Shown: one piece after another, positions 1 to 11,034 of the stretch
Layout of the letters: every line of letters begins with the position of its first letter
How positions within the stretch are numbered: position 1 is the first letter of the stretch
Assembly (NCBI GenBank): GCA_025449555.1
Contig: JANWJD010000206.1
Span: 1 to 42,323 of the forward strand
From: Chloroflexota bacterium
GTDB lineage: Bacteria > Chloroflexota > UBA5177
DNA length: 42,323 bases
Direction: 5' to 3'
The notes under the pieces: generated by a model
What the model saw: the letters and a program-made list of their open reading frames with translations, nothing else
The model's database searches: none
Told to the model about the DNA's origin: nothing
Program-made: the position numbers and the translations under genes

Positions 1-29
1 CGATGCACACTCTCCCATCCGATGCTGCA

Positions 30-740
30 CTAGGACAAAGTAGTGGACCGTTCCCGCTGAGCCTCTAAAACCTCCACTGTTCCTGCGGAGGTTCCCACCA
101 CCACCAGGTCGGCCATCCTCAGGAAAAGCCCGTGGTCAACCACTCCGGTCTGGAGCTTGATGGTCTGAGCGACAATCTCGTCGGCTAGATCGATCGGACC
201 GGAAGCATGACAGTCCAGAATGTAATTCCCGTTCGAGGTCGTGTACGTTTCACTCCCTCCCCGTAATTCACAGGTCAGGCCGAGCAACTCCAACCGGTGT
301 CGAGTGGTGGGCCAGCCAAACGTCACGACTTCAACCGGTATCGGCGCCAACTCGCCCAGGCGCTCCACCCGTTTGGTCTCGTCGACGATCACGACAAACC
401 TGCGTGCGGCACTCGCCACTAACTTCTCTCGCATCAGGGCGCCGCCCCGTCCTTTCACCAGATTGAGTTGAGGATCAACTTCATCGGCGCCATCAACGTA
501 GATGTCCAGAAAGCTTCGTTCGTCGAGGCGCCGGAGCGGGATGCCGAACGATTGCGCGATCTCGGCGGTGCGGCCGGAGGTAGGCACGCCGACGAACCTG
601 ATCCCATCGCGAAAGCGAAGTCCGAGCGTTTCCACGGCCATTTCGGCCGTGGTGCCGCTCCCCAAACCGACGGTCATGCCATCAGTTATCAGGCCGGCTG
701 CATACTCAGCCGCCAGGCGCTTCTGTGCATCCAGACTCAT
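30..740 (-). CDS. rpiA: ribose-5-phosphate isomerase A
   Basis: Full-length ORF with RpiA motifs (GLGSGTTAEMAVETL, DGADEVDPQLNLVKGRGGALMREK). Confidence 0.95.
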   Translation of the reverse strand: MSLDAQKRLAAEYAAGLITDGMTVGLGSGTTAEMAVETLGLRFRDGIRFVGVPTSGRTAEIAQSFGIPLRRLDERSFLDIYVDGADEVDPQLNLVKGRGGALMREKLVASAARRFVVIVDETKRVERLGELAPIPVEVVTFGWPTTRHRLELLGLTCELRGGSETYTTSNGNYILDCHASGPIDLADEIVAQTIKLQTGVVDHGLFLRMADLVVVGTSAGTVEVLEAQRERSTTLS

Positions 741-747
741 TCACATG

Positions 748-2289
748 GTCCTCAATGCGTACAGTATAGGAAAAAGGGAAAGCGCATTGAGGGAGAGCGG
801 AACGGTCCCCAGTGAGGCCGCGCGCGATCCGCTCGTGCTGGCGATTGACGTTGGTACGTCGTCCGTGCGTGCGTTCGTCTACGATATCGACGGCAACCTG
901 GTCGATGGGTGGGGCGCTCGGCGCAAATACGCGGTCCAGACTACCCGAGACGGCGGAGTCGAGATCGCAGCGGAGCCACTCGCTGCCCTGGTGTTCGAGT
1001 GCATCACCGACGCGCTTTCGTCGGCTGGCGAGGGCGCCAAGCGCATCGTAGCGGTCGGCTGCGACACCTTTTGGCACAGCTTGATGGGCCTTCGCGACGA
1101 CCACACCGCTCTCACGCCCGTATATACCTGGGCCGATACACGAAGTGCCACTGCCGCTGACGAGCTGAAACGTCAATTGGACGCGTCGGAAGTGCACCAA
1201 CGCACTGGAGCCGTGCTCCACTCCAGCTACCTGCCGGCCAAACTGAAGTGGCTCGGAACAACTCAGGCTACACTTTTCAAATCGGTTTGCTACTGGATGT
1301 CATTCGGCGAGTATCTGTATGTGCGGCTCTTCGGTGAGCGCCGCGTGAGCATTTCAATGGCGTCGGCGACCGGCATGTTCGATCAACGAACCTGTGACTG
1401 GTATCAACCAGTCCTGCAAGCCATTCAGGTAGAGCAGAGTACGTTGTCGCCCATAACCGAGTATTCGGACGCCATGAAGGATTTGCAGCCGCCGTTTGCC
1501 CGGCGTTGGCCCCAGTTGAACGGGATTCCATGGTACCTGGCGGTGGGCGATGGGGCCGCGAACAACGTCGGCAGCGGCGGATCGACTCCGGATTGGTGGG
1601 TCATCATGGTCGGCACCTCGGGCGCCATGCGGGTGGTCACTGAATCGACCTCTATCGAGGTACCCGCCGGCCTCTGGTCCTATCGGGTCGATCGCCGGCG
1701 AATCATTCAGGGTGGAGCTCTTTCATCCGGCGGCAATATTTTCGCCTGGCTCTCGCAGTCGTTGCACGTGCCTCCGGTCGCTGCATTGGAGCTGGAGCTC
1801 ACTCGCATGGAGCCGGACGGTCACGGTCTAACCGTCTTGCCGTTTCTCGCGGGCGAGCGAAGCCCCGATTGGGATTCTGATGCTCGCGGCGCCATTCTCG
1901 GACTCACCCTCGCCTCCCGGCCGGTGGACATCGTACGCGCCTCACTCGAAGCCATCGCCTATCGCTTCGCCTTGATCGAGCAGCTCCTGCGGAGCGATGC
2001 AACGCCACCGCGCGGTATCATTGGAAGTGGATCGGGGCTGCTCGATTCGCCGGCGTGGATGCAAATTATGTCCGACGTCCTGGCTCAACCGATCGTAACG
2101 TCTGCCGTTCCGGAGGCATCGAGCCGTGGCGCTGCCCTACTGGCGTTCGAAGCGAAGGGGGCTATTGTGAATGTCGCCTCGGTTGAAGCTCCACTTGGCA
2201 CAAAATATTCGCCCGTTGAAGGGCACACTTCGATCTACCGAGACGCCATGAAGCGCCAGAGAGATTTGTACAGAAAGCTCGTTCAGTGA
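748..2289 (+). CDS. gluconokinase / FGGY-family carbohydrate kinase (start uncertain: 748 ATG or about 787 TTG)
   Basis: FGGY motifs LAIDVGTSSVRAFVYD, VGCDTFWHSLMG, VGDGAANNVGSGG; located in a pentose-phosphate cluster. The listed ORF extends upstream into antisense rpiA. Confidence 0.85.
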   Translation, partial: VLNAYSIGKRESALRESGTVPSEAARDPLVLAIDVGTSSVRAFVYDIDGNLVDGWGARRKYAVQTTRDGGVEIAAEPLAALVFECITDALSSAGEGAKRIVAVGCDTFWHSLMGLRDDHTALTPVYTWADTRSATAADELKRQLDASEVHQRTGAVLHSSYLPAKLKWLGTTQATLFKSVCYWMSFGEYLYVRLFGERRVSISMASATGMFDQRTCDWYQPVLQAIQVEQSTLSPITEYSDAMKDLQPPFARRWPQLNGIPWYLAVGDGAANNVGSGGSTPDWWVIMVGTSGAMRVVTESTSIEVPAGLWSYRVDRRRIIQGGALSSGGNIFAWLSQSLHVPPVAALELELTRMEPDGHGLTVLPFLAGERSPDWDSDARGAILGLTLASRPVDIVRASLEAIAYRFALIEQLLRSDATPPRGIIGSGSGLLDSPAWMQIMSDVLAQPIVTSAVPEASSRGAALLAFEAKGAIVNVASVEAPLGTKYSPVEGHTSIYRDAMKRQRDLYRKLVQ

Positions 2290-2344
2290 TGCGCGATCGC
2301 GTCGAACGAGCCGGACCGACTTCAGTGAAGTAGAGGAGAAGACG

Positions 2345-3523
2345 ATGGCTGAAAATCCCTTGAAGCAACTGAACGCCTGCGGGCAGAGTGTCTGGAACGA
2401 CTTCATTCAGCGCTCATTTGTGAAAGGTGGTGGACTGAGCAAACTGGTGGAGGAGGACGGGATCTCCGGAGTGACCTCGAACCCCACGATCTTCCAGAAG
2501 GCGATCGGTAGCAGCTCCGACTACGATGAGGAACTACGGACCTATGCCTCGCAGGGTGATGACGCCGAAGGAATCTTTAAGAAACTGGCGTCGAACGATA
2601 TCGGCATGGGTGCCGACATTCTGCGGCCCACGTATGATCGCACCAGCGGACAGGATGGATATATCAGCATCGAGGTGTCGCCTGATGCCGCCCACGACAC
2701 GCAGACGACGCTCGAGGACGCGCACTTCTATTGGGAAACCATCCGGCGGCCGAACATCATGATCAAAGTCCCCGCCACTCCAGAAGGACTTCCGGCCATC
2801 GAGCAACTCATTTCCGAGGGCATCAACGTCAATATCACCCTGATCTTTGCCGTGGAGGTGTATCAGGAAGTGATGGAGGCCTACATCCGGGGCCTTGAAC
2901 GGCGCGTCGAGGCCGGCGGCTCGATCGATCGAATCGCGTCCGTGGCATCCTTCTTCGTTAGCCGGGTCGATACGCTGGTCGATCAGTTGCTGGCGGACAA
3001 AGCCAAAAATGCCGACGAAGTGACGCAGGAGCAGCTCAAACGATTGGACGGCAAGGCCGCGATCGCGAACGCCAGGATCGCATACGAATTATTCGAGCAG
3101 GTCTTTGGATCCGATCGCTTCAAGGCACTGGCCGCCAGGGGCGCACGGGTGCAGCGTCCACTCTGGGCCAGTACCAGCACCAAGAATCCAAACTACCCGG
3201 ACACCTACTACGTCACGAATCTGGTCGGGCGCGACACGGTCAACACCATGCCGCCGGAGACGATCGCCGCGGTGCGCGACCACGGCCGGATCGAATGCGA
3301 TACGGTTGTGCAAGGAGTGGATCAGGCGCATGCCGACATTGAGGCGCTCGGTACGGTCGGCATTTCCATGAGAGAGGTAACCGACCAGCTCACGCGTGAG
3401 GGCGTTCAGAAGTTCGCCGACTCGTTGCATGGGCTCTCCGACACCATCGATCAGAAGCTCGCGGCACTGAAGCAGGAAGATCGCCAACCCACAACCGCCG
3501 GGAGCGGACAGGGAGGCGAGTGA
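2345..3523 (+). CDS. tal: transaldolase
   Basis: Motifs GVTSNPTIFQKAI, IMIKVPATPEGLPAIEQLISEGINVNITLIF, RPLWASTSTKNPNYPDTYYV. Confidence 0.96.
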   Translation: MAENPLKQLNACGQSVWNDFIQRSFVKGGGLSKLVEEDGISGVTSNPTIFQKAIGSSSDYDEELRTYASQGDDAEGIFKKLASNDIGMGADILRPTYDRTSGQDGYISIEVSPDAAHDTQTTLEDAHFYWETIRRPNIMIKVPATPEGLPAIEQLISEGINVNITLIFAVEVYQEVMEAYIRGLERRVEAGGSIDRIASVASFFVSRVDTLVDQLLADKAKNADEVTQEQLKRLDGKAAIANARIAYELFEQVFGSDRFKALAARGARVQRPLWASTSTKNPNYPDTYYVTNLVGRDTVNTMPPETIAAVRDHGRIECDTVVQGVDQAHADIEALGTVGISMREVTDQLTREGVQKFADSLHGLSDTIDQKLAALKQEDRQPTTAGSGQGGE

Positions 3524-3611
3524 CTTCAACTCTCAGCATGCCCGCGTCATTGCGTCGTCCCTCCCTTAGTCGGCGCGGTGACGCGGTTCGGAGACGGGCG
3601 GTTGGCTTGAC

Positions 3612-5162
3612 ATGGTAGCGACCGTTCAGGAAAACCCACTGCGCAAGGGCATGCAGCTCCACCGCACGCCGGAGCCGTGTGCCATGATTATCATGGGCGC
3701 TACCGGTGACCTGGCACACCGCAAGCTCATCCCGTCGCTCTACAACCTGGAAGTCGACCACCTCCTTCCGCACGGGTTTGCCGTGGTCGGATTCGCCCGT
3801 GCCAACGACGGTGGAGATGTCGCTTTTCGTGAAGACATGTGCGCCGCGGTCGACCAATACTCTCGCTACGCTCCCGTGGCAGGGGAAGTCTGGGACAGCT
3901 TCGCCGAAGGGCTCTTCTTCCAGCCGGCAGAATTCGACGACATCGAGTCCTATCGCAAATTGGCTGAGACGCTGCGAAGGGTCGATGTTGAACGCGGTAC
4001 GCAGGGGAATCACGTGTTCTACCTGGCCGTCCCGCCAACTGCAGTAGCCACCATTTCAAAAATGCTTGGCGCAGTCGGTCTGGTGACCAAGCACGCTAAT
4101 GGTGAGCGATGGACTCGCATCGTGATAGAGAAGCCGTTCGGTCGTGATCTGCAGGGGGCCAGGGCACTCAATTCCCAGTTGTTGAAAGTGTTCCACGAGG
4201 AACAGATCTACCGGATCGATCACTACCTCGGCAAAGAAACGGTCCAGAACATCCTGGTCTTCCGTTTCGCCAACGGGCTCTTCGAGCCCATCTGGAACCG
4301 CCGCTATGTGGATAACGTGCAGATCACGGTAGCGGAAGAAATCGGAATTGCGCATCGCGGAGGCTACTACGAAACCGCCGGTGCCTTGCGAGACATGGTC
4401 CAGAGCCACATGCTGCAACTCCTGTCCTTGACCGCCATGGATCCCCCCGTGGCGCTAGACGCCGACGCCGTGCGCGATGAAAAAGTCAAAGTCCTGCGCG
4501 CGATTGAAAAGTACAGCCCGCACGATGTGGACCGAAATGCAGTGCGAGGGCAGTATGCGCCGGGTTGGGTCGGTGGCAGAGAGGTCCGTGGCTATCGCCA
4601 GGAAGAGGGCATGGATCCGGAGTCCACGACCGAGACGTACGCCGCCATGAAACTCTATGTCGACAGTTGGAGGTGGGCCGGAGTCCCCTTCTTCTTACGC
4701 CACGGGAAACGACTTCCAAAACGAGAGACGGAAATCGCGATTACGTTTAAGCGCGCCCCGCTCGCGTTGTTTCAGGACGCTGACTCAGATGCCATGGGTC
4801 CCAACGTCCTGGCCATGAGGATCCAGCCCGACGAAGGAATGTCGCTTCGAATCATGGCAAAGATTCCAGGTCAGGGCATTCAAATTCAGCCGGTTCACAT
4901 GGACTTTTTGTACGGTGCGGCCTTCAGCCAGCAGTCCCCAGATGCGTACGAACGCCTCCTCCTCGACATCATGCTGGGTGACTCGACTCTATTCACGCGT
5001 CGGGATGAAGTTGAGGCCCAGTGGACGATCGTGGACCCGATTCTCCGCGCTTGGGAACAGGATCCGCCCCCGGACTTCCCTAACTACGAAGCCGGAGCGT
5101 GGGGGCCGCGCGCCGCGATTGATCTGGTTCAACGGGATAAATGCTACTGGCGGCAGGTGTGA
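3612..5162 (+). CDS. zwf: glucose-6-phosphate 1-dehydrogenase
   Basis: [18 protein letters not shown], active-site [21 protein letters not shown]. Confidence 0.97.
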   Translation: MVATVQENPLRKGMQLHRTPEPCAMIIMGATGDLAHRKLIPSLYNLEVDHLLPHGFAVVGFARANDGGDVAFREDMCAAVDQYSRYAPVAGEVWDSFAEGLFFQPAEFDDIESYRKLAETLRRVDVERGTQGNHVFYLAVPPTAVATISKMLGAVGLVTKHANGERWTRIVIEKPFGRDLQGARALNSQLLKVFHEEQIYRIDHYLGKETVQNILVFRFANGLFEPIWNRRYVDNVQITVAEEIGIAHRGGYYETAGALRDMVQSHMLQLLSLTAMDPPVALDADAVRDEKVKVLRAIEKYSPHDVDRNAVRGQYAPGWVGGREVRGYRQEEGMDPESTTETYAAMKLYVDSWRWAGVPFFLRHGKRLPKRETEIAITFKRAPLALFQDADSDAMGPNVLAMRIQPDEGMSLRIMAKIPGQGIQIQPVHMDFLYGAAFSQQSPDAYERLLLDIMLGDSTLFTRRDEVEAQWTIVDPILRAWEQDPPPDFPNYEAGAWGPRAAIDLVQRDKCYWRQV

Positions 5163-5164
5163 CC

Positions 5165-6334
5165 GTGTCGAAAATGCCGGCCTCAGTCTCGCACACGCTT
5201 CAATGGTCAGGAGATGATGTCGATCTCACGACCGTGGATCACCAGATCAACGAATTGCGCAAGGATCTCTCGCGCCGGCTGGACGACGTTTCTCCGGTCG
5301 TCACGCACGTGTTCAATCTGGTGGTCTACACCGATTCCGTCGATCTGGCCGAACAAGTGGCCGCTGACCTCGCCTCGGTGTCGCGCCGGCATCCATCACG
5401 TGCCATTATCTTGATCGCAGATCGCTGGCACCCAGAATCTCCGATCGATGCGGAGGTACGTTTGATGTGTGCCGCCGGAACAGGTGGAGGTCCTCCGCTC
5501 TGTTTCGAGCAAGTGTTCGTCAAAGTGCAAGGGCGAGCGGCCGATCACCTCGCCAGCGTCGTCGTGCCGTTACTGATGCCCGAAGTGCCCACCTATCTTT
5601 GGTGGCCCGGTCAACCGCTGTTTGGACATCGCCTCTTCCACCGACTCCTCGCCTCGGCCGATCAACTCGTCATCGACTCCGGTCAGTTCCGATCTCCGGG
5701 CGACGGCTTGAACGACCTGGCTCGCCTTTGTACCGGTCGCTACGGCGTGCATGACATTAACTGGGGGAGGCTCAAACCGTGGCGAGAAATCATCGCCCAG
5801 TTCTTCGATGCGCCTCAACTCGCACCATACGCCTACGCCATCAAATCCATCTCCATCGTCTTTGGCCAGGGCGGAGGTGACTACGGCAAGAGCACCGCTG
5901 GATTGTTATTGATGCTGGGCTGGGTCGCCTCGGAGTTGGGCATGGAGCCGGAGACCACACTCGACACCGTCGCGACCCGCGACGTCAGCCTCTCACTCTT
6001 GCAGGGCAATTCTCTGATCGACATCGACGTCAACTTCCGTGATGTGGGGGTGAAATTGGGAGGCAGGCTCATGAGCATCGAATTGAACGCGCAGACCCGA
6101 GATGGACCGGAAGCCCTCTTCTACGTGAGACGATCCTCCGATCTCCTGCATGCGCATGTGAGTATGCGAGTGGGTACGGACAGTGAGATCAAGCGGGTCG
6201 TCGCTCTTGACATAAAAGAGGACCCGGTGTTGCTCGCCGACGAGCTGGCAGCCGCCGGACACGACCATTTGTACGAGCGGGTCGTTGAAATGGCCGCGCG
6301 GATCGCTGGCCGGGAAGTATGGTTGCCCGAATGA
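5165..6334 (+). CDS. opcA: glucose-6-phosphate dehydrogenase assembly/activator protein OpcA (GTG start inferred)
   Basis: Immediately downstream of zwf; OpcA-like VPTYLWWPGQPLF and SIVFGQGGGDYGKSTAGLLLMLGW; overlapping junctions with its neighbours. Confidence 0.88.
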   Translation: MSKMPASVSHTLQWSGDDVDLTTVDHQINELRKDLSRRLDDVSPVVTHVFNLVVYTDSVDLAEQVAADLASVSRRHPSRAIILIADRWHPESPIDAEVRLMCAAGTGGGPPLCFEQVFVKVQGRAADHLASVVVPLLMPEVPTYLWWPGQPLFGHRLFHRLLASADQLVIDSGQFRSPGDGLNDLARLCTGRYGVHDINWGRLKPWREIIAQFFDAPQLAPYAYAIKSISIVFGQGGGDYGKSTAGLLLMLGWVASELGMEPETTLDTVATRDVSLSLLQGNSLIDIDVNFRDVGVKLGGRLMSIELNAQTRDGPEALFYVRRSSDLLHAHVSMRVGTDSEIKRVVALDIKEDPVLLADELAAAGHDHLYERVVEMAARIAGREVWLPE

Positions 6335-7119
6335 CGTTGCAAGTCGAATTGGTCGAGCTCGGAACTCCTGACGACCTGGCTCGTGAGGCATCGCTCCGCT
6401 TCGTGGAAACCGCACAGGCTGCGATCGCGGCGCATGGGGCATTCTCGGTCGCCCTCTCTGGTGGCAGCACGCCGCGCGCTATGTATACACGTCTCGCGGC
6501 GCGTCCGCTCCGCGACCGTCTCGATTGGTCCCGGGTGCAGGTGTTCTTTTCGGATGAGCGATTTGTCCCGCCCGACTCGCCGGAGAGCAACTTCCACACG
6601 GCGAAAGTGAACCTGTTCGACCACGTGCCGATACCTGAAGAACACATCCATGCGTACAAGACCGTCGATGTCTCGCCCGAAGAGGCGGCGTTACAGTATG
6701 AGCAAAGGATTCAACGGGTTCTCAAAGCCGAAGTTGAGGGCGTGCCGAATTTCGATCTCATCCTGCTTGGCATGGGCCCGGATGGACACACGGCATCTCT
6801 GTTTCCTGACACCGAGGCACTCCGGGTCCAGGATCGTTTCGTCGCGGCTAATCACGTCCCGAAGTTGGACGCCTGGCGCCTCACCTTTACTTATCCCATG
6901 ATCAACGCCGGTCGCATTGTGATGTTTCTCGTCCAGGGCGACGACAAAAAGGAGCGGGTGCGCGAAGTTTTGGGTGGTGCGTCGCCCCTACCGGCGGCGG
7001 GTGTGCAACCGTCGGATGGTCGGCTGGTGTGGCTGCTCGATGCCGCCGCGTCTGCTGAATTCGATGCCGACCAGCGCGGAATCCAGATCGCCATCTCTGA
7101 CCCTCTGCCGCATGAGTGA
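6331..7119 (+). CDS. pgl: 6-phosphogluconolactonase (start 6319 or 6331)
   Basis: FSVALSGGSTPRAMYTRLA, VQVFFSDERFVPPDSPESNF, LLGMGPDGHTASLFP. Confidence 0.95.
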   Translation: MTLQVELVELGTPDDLAREASLRFVETAQAAIAAHGAFSVALSGGSTPRAMYTRLAARPLRDRLDWSRVQVFFSDERFVPPDSPESNFHTAKVNLFDHVPIPEEHIHAYKTVDVSPEEAALQYEQRIQRVLKAEVEGVPNFDLILLGMGPDGHTASLFPDTEALRVQDRFVAANHVPKLDAWRLTFTYPMINAGRIVMFLVQGDDKKERVREVLGGASPLPAAGVQPSDGRLVWLLDAAASAEFDADQRGIQIAISDPLPHE

Positions 7120-7825
7120 GCAGCGATTGAGAGTCTCCTCGGCGCGCATCCAGATCGCTCCATCGATTCTGGCGAGCGATTTCCTTCATCTGGGTGATGC
7201 GGTAAAGGCTGCGGAAAATGCGGGCGCCGACCGACTCCACCTGGACGTCATGGATGGACGATTCGTGCCGAACATCACGATCGGACAGCCGATTGTCCAG
7301 GCCATTCGCTCGGCCACTCATCTCATGCTCGAAACCCATCTCATGATCGTCGAACCGGAGCGCTACATCGAAGATTTTCAGCGTGCTGGAGCGAATCTAA
7401 TCATCGTGCACCAGGAAGTCTCACCACACCTCTATCGCACACTGCAACTCATCCGCGATTCGGGCGCTCGGTCAGGGGTCGCAATCAACCCTGGAACTCC
7501 CTGGGAGTCCGTGCGCGACGTGTTGCCGGTGACCGACCTGGTGCTCGTGATGACCGTGAATCCTGGGTTTGGCGGGCAACGTTTCCTCTCGGATATGCTT
7601 CCCAAGATTCGTGCGGTGCGTGCTGAACTGGATCGTCGGGGATTGGGAACGGAGCTCGAGGTGGACGGCGGGGTGGACCTCAGTACCATCGGTCAGGTCG
7701 TGACGGCGGGCGCGCGCGTGACCGTCGCCGGGACCTCGGTGTATCGGTCACGGGAAGGAGTGGAACATGCGGTGCGCGAACTGCGCACACTCGCCGAAGG
7801 TGCGCTGCCCGTCGGCTCCGCCTGA
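7112..7825 (+). CDS. rpe: ribulose-phosphate 3-epimerase
   Basis: IAPSILASDFLHLGD, LHLDVMDGRFVPNITIG, VMTVNPGFGGQRF, VDGGVD; ATG overlaps the end of pgl. Confidence 0.96.
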   Translation: MSEQRLRVSSARIQIAPSILASDFLHLGDAVKAAENAGADRLHLDVMDGRFVPNITIGQPIVQAIRSATHLMLETHLMIVEPERYIEDFQRAGANLIIVHQEVSPHLYRTLQLIRDSGARSGVAINPGTPWESVRDVLPVTDLVLVMTVNPGFGGQRFLSDMLPKIRAVRAELDRRGLGTELEVDGGVDLSTIGQVVTAGARVTVAGTSVYRSREGVEHAVRELRTLAEGALPVGSA

Positions 7826-8055
7826 ACTGCCGGCGTGCCGCCCCTCGGCTGGAGTTGTTTACTGAGATACAGAGGAGGTCGTAGGCCGGTCGCTCCGTCG
7901 CCGGCTCGCTCGTGATTTCTCTCCTTTTGCGCAAATGACGTAGGATGCGCGGTGCGCCTCGGAACGGTCTAGTACCAAGAGCATTTGGCGCGCAACAGTT
8001 TTCATTACTCGGGGCAGTGTTGAGCAATCATGGTAGGGTGTAAGAGGGGAGTACA

Positions 8056-8307
8056 ATGCTGAAATTGGTACTATTGACTATGGGTGTCGCCGTCGGTGCC
8101 GCCGGTACAACGGCCTGGCTACTTTCCGAGCCCGGCTCATCCGGACTTACAGGAACTCCTCTGCCGGAACGGCTGGAAGAGGTCAAACGGCGTCTCAATG
8201 CCGCCCTGGCTGACGGCGCGAAAGCCGGCGAGGAAACCGAGAATCGTGTTCGGCACGAGTTCGAGACCTACCGGAGTCACCCCGATCGTCCTGGCGCCTC
8301 GTCCTGA
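8056..8307 (+). CDS. small membrane-anchored hypothetical protein (YtxH-like architecture)
   Basis: 83 aa ORF with a GA-rich SD upstream (aagaggggagtacaATG), one N-terminal hydrophobic helix and a charged helical C-terminus. Confidence 0.55.
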   Translation: MLKLVLLTMGVAVGAAGTTAWLLSEPGSSGLTGTPLPERLEEVKRRLNAALADGAKAGEETENRVRHEFETYRSHPDRPGASS

Positions 8308-8402
8308 CCGAGGCGTGCCCGCTATCAAAGTCGAACGCTCGCCGGGGCTCAGTCTGGTAGAATCTCCCCGAGTTAATTCGGCCCACCATCGGAGCTGTCC
8401 CT

Positions 8403-11033
8403 GTGAATAGCGAAACCATTCGGCAGCGCTTTGTCGATTTCTTTGTCGAACGCGGCCATCTGAACGTGCCCGGCCTGCCCCTCGTCCCCAACGACCCGGG
8501 CATCACCACGTTGTTCACCATTGCCGGAATGCAGCAAATGATTCCCTACTTCCTGGGACGCGAACAACCGCCGAGCCGGAACATGGTTTCCGTCCAGAAG
8601 ACGATTCGCACCAATGATATCGATGAGGTAGGCGACGATTATCATCTCACCTTCTTTGAAATGCTCGGCAATTTCTCCGTCGGCGCCTACTTCAAAGAAC
8701 AGGCTATTCGCTACACCTGGGAATTCTTGACCGACACCATGGGCGTGCCGGCAGACCGGTGGTGGGCCACGGTCTATCCAGGTGACGACGAGTCACGGCG
8801 CGCCTGGCTAGGTGTCGGGCTGCCGCCCGAACGAATAGGTGAAGATCCGAGTAACTGGTGGGCTCCCGGCCCGGTCGGTCCCTGCGGGCCAAACAGTGAG
8901 ATTCATTTCGACCGTGGGGAGGAAGTCGGATGTGGCCGGGCCGATTGCCGGCCCGAAACCGGCTGTTGCGATCGGTTTTGGGAAATCTGGAACGACGTCT
9001 TCATGTCGTTCTATCAGGAAGAAGCGGGCGAGCGTCGTCCGCTTCCCTGGAACAATGTAGACACCGGCATGGGATTGGAACGCCTGGTGGCCGTGCTACA
9101 GAACGTCCGGTCAGTCTACGACACCGATCTTTTTCAGCCGATCATCGGCTCTGTGGCTGGAATGGCGCACATTGAATACGGCCGAGACCCTGCGGCCGAC
9201 CGGTCGCTGCGCATCATTGCCGACCACTCTCGCGCCGTCGCGTTCATCGTGGCGGAAGGTGTCATGCCGTCCTCCGAGGGCAGAGGATACGTTGTGCGCC
9301 GCTTGCTTCGTCGGGCTGCCTTTCACGGGCGTTCGCTAGGAATCACTAAGCCGTTCCTCGCGCACACGATCGACGCGGTGGTCGATGGCATGGGCGGGTT
9401 TCACACCAATCTGCAACAGAACCGTGACCGGATTGTGAAGGTCGTGGAGCACGAGGAACGTCGCTTCGTCCAGACCCTCGCCCGTGGCCTCCACATCTTT
9501 GAAGAAATAGCGGAACGTGCGGCGACCGGCGATGGCGTCATTGGCGGACACGATGTCTTCGTGCTGTCGGACACGCACGGTTTCCCCCTGGAAATGACGG
9601 TGGAACTGGCCCGCGAGCGGGGCTTGACGGTAGACGAAGCTGGATTCGGCGAAGAGCTGAGAGCCCAGCAGCAACGTGCCAGCGCCCGTCGCTTCAGCCG
9701 ATCCATCGGCACATCACCCAACACCTTCCTCCGCCTGGCAGAAACGATAGGGCCGACCATCTTTACGGGCTATAACGAACTCCGTACGACGGCCGAAGTG
9801 TTGGCCCTGCTGGCTGAAGGTCGGCCGGTGACGCGGGCCGAAACAGGCGACGAAATCGAAGTCGTGCTGTCATCCACGCCGTTCTATGCTGAGTCCGGCG
9901 GTCAGGTCGGTGACACGGGCTTGATCGAAAGCGACGGCGCCTTGCTTCGGGTAACGGATACGCAGCGACCGATTCAGTCGTTGATTGTGCATGCGGTCTC
10001 CGTGGAAAGCGGGAGTATCGCGGTCGGCGATATCGTCGTCGCCGAAGTAGATGCCGAACGGCGCTTGCACATCCTGCCGCACCACTCAGGGACCCACCTC
10101 ATCCATAAGGCGCTGCAGGAAGTACTCGGGCCGGAGGCAAAACAGGCCGGCTCATTGGTCGCGCCCGATCGCTTGAGATTTGACTTTACCTGGCCCGAGC
10201 CGGTATCGGCGGAAGATCTGCGCGAAGTGCAAGACCGAGTCAATGCGGCCATCTGGGCGAACCTCCCGGTCACGCTGGAACTGAAATCGTATGACGAGGC
10301 GATCGCAGAAGGTGCGATGGCTCTGTTTGGCGAAAAATACGGCGACGTGGTGCGGGTGGTCAAGATCGGGGAGTGGAGCAAAGAGCTCTGTGGTGGGACG
10401 CATGTGGATGCCACCGGCGACATCGGCCTGCTCGTGATCATTAGTGAAACCGGCATCGGCAGCGGCGTGCGCCGCGTCGAAGCACTGGCCGGCGCCGCCG
10501 CCTATACCTACGTCAATGGCCTGCGAGAACAAATTGCTGCCTCTGCCGAAGCGTTGGGTGCGCCACCTCACAACCTGGTCAAGCGTGCCGAACAGGTGAT
10601 GGAGCAGGCCAGGAAAGATGAAAAGCGATTGCAACACCTGACGCAGCAACTGGCAGTGCTCCAGGCCGATCGCCTGGTCGAGCAGGCTATTTCGGTAGAT
10701 GGCATGAGCGTGGTCGCGGATCGCATCAATACCGACGATCCGGACTACCTCGAAGTTGCCACCGATCACGTAAAAGCCCGTCTCAACCGCGGTATCGTGG
10801 TGTTTGGCACTGTGGTGGGCAACAAGACGGCGTACAGCCTGGGAGTCACCAAGAATCTCAACGACGAAGGGTTTAGCGCCGGTACCCTACTGCAAGAAGC
10901 GCTCGAGGAGTCTCATGCCGGAAAGGGAGGCGGGCGACCCTGGTTCGCCCGCGGCGGTGGAGAGGATGCATCGAAAGTGGATGAATTCTTGCGCACCGCA
11001 GTGGAAGTAATACGACGAAAGGCAGAAGGCTAA
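8403..11033 (+). CDS. alaS: alanine--tRNA ligase
   Basis: 876 aa; N-terminal FVERGH...TIAGMQQMIPYFLG, editing-domain HHSGTHLIHKAL and CGGTHVDATGDIG. Confidence 0.98.
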   Translation: MNSETIRQRFVDFFVERGHLNVPGLPLVPNDPGITTLFTIAGMQQMIPYFLGREQPPSRNMVSVQKTIRTNDIDEVGDDYHLTFFEMLGNFSVGAYFKEQAIRYTWEFLTDTMGVPADRWWATVYPGDDESRRAWLGVGLPPERIGEDPSNWWAPGPVGPCGPNSEIHFDRGEEVGCGRADCRPETGCCDRFWEIWNDVFMSFYQEEAGERRPLPWNNVDTGMGLERLVAVLQNVRSVYDTDLFQPIIGSVAGMAHIEYGRDPAADRSLRIIADHSRAVAFIVAEGVMPSSEGRGYVVRRLLRRAAFHGRSLGITKPFLAHTIDAVVDGMGGFHTNLQQNRDRIVKVVEHEERRFVQTLARGLHIFEEIAERAATGDGVIGGHDVFVLSDTHGFPLEMTVELARERGLTVDEAGFGEELRAQQQRASARRFSRSIGTSPNTFLRLAETIGPTIFTGYNELRTTAEVLALLAEGRPVTRAETGDEIEVVLSSTPFYAESGGQVGDTGLIESDGALLRVTDTQRPIQSLIVHAVSVESGSIAVGDIVVAEVDAERRLHILPHHSGTHLIHKALQEVLGPEAKQAGSLVAPDRLRFDFTWPEPVSAEDLREVQDRVNAAIWANLPVTLELKSYDEAIAEGAMALFGEKYGDVVRVVKIGEWSKELCGGTHVDATGDIGLLVIISETGIGSGVRRVEALAGAAAYTYVNGLREQIAASAEALGAPPHNLVKRAEQVMEQARKDEKRLQHLTQQLAVLQADRLVEQAISVDGMSVVADRINTDDPDYLEVATDHVKARLNRGIVVFGTVVGNKTAYSLGVTKNLNDEGFSAGTLLQEALEESHAGKGGGRPWFARGGGEDASKVDEFLRTAVEVIRRKAEG

Positions 11034-11034
11034 C

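Noticed and set aside
7860-7935. Weak hairpin gccgg...ccggc followed by a T-containing stretch after rpe
   Set aside because: Only a 5-bp stem with an 11-nt loop and a distant, interrupted T-tract; not convincing as a terminator.
10152-10769. 205-aa minus ORF inside alaS
   Set aside because: Antisense to a well-conserved alaS with no independent coding evidence.
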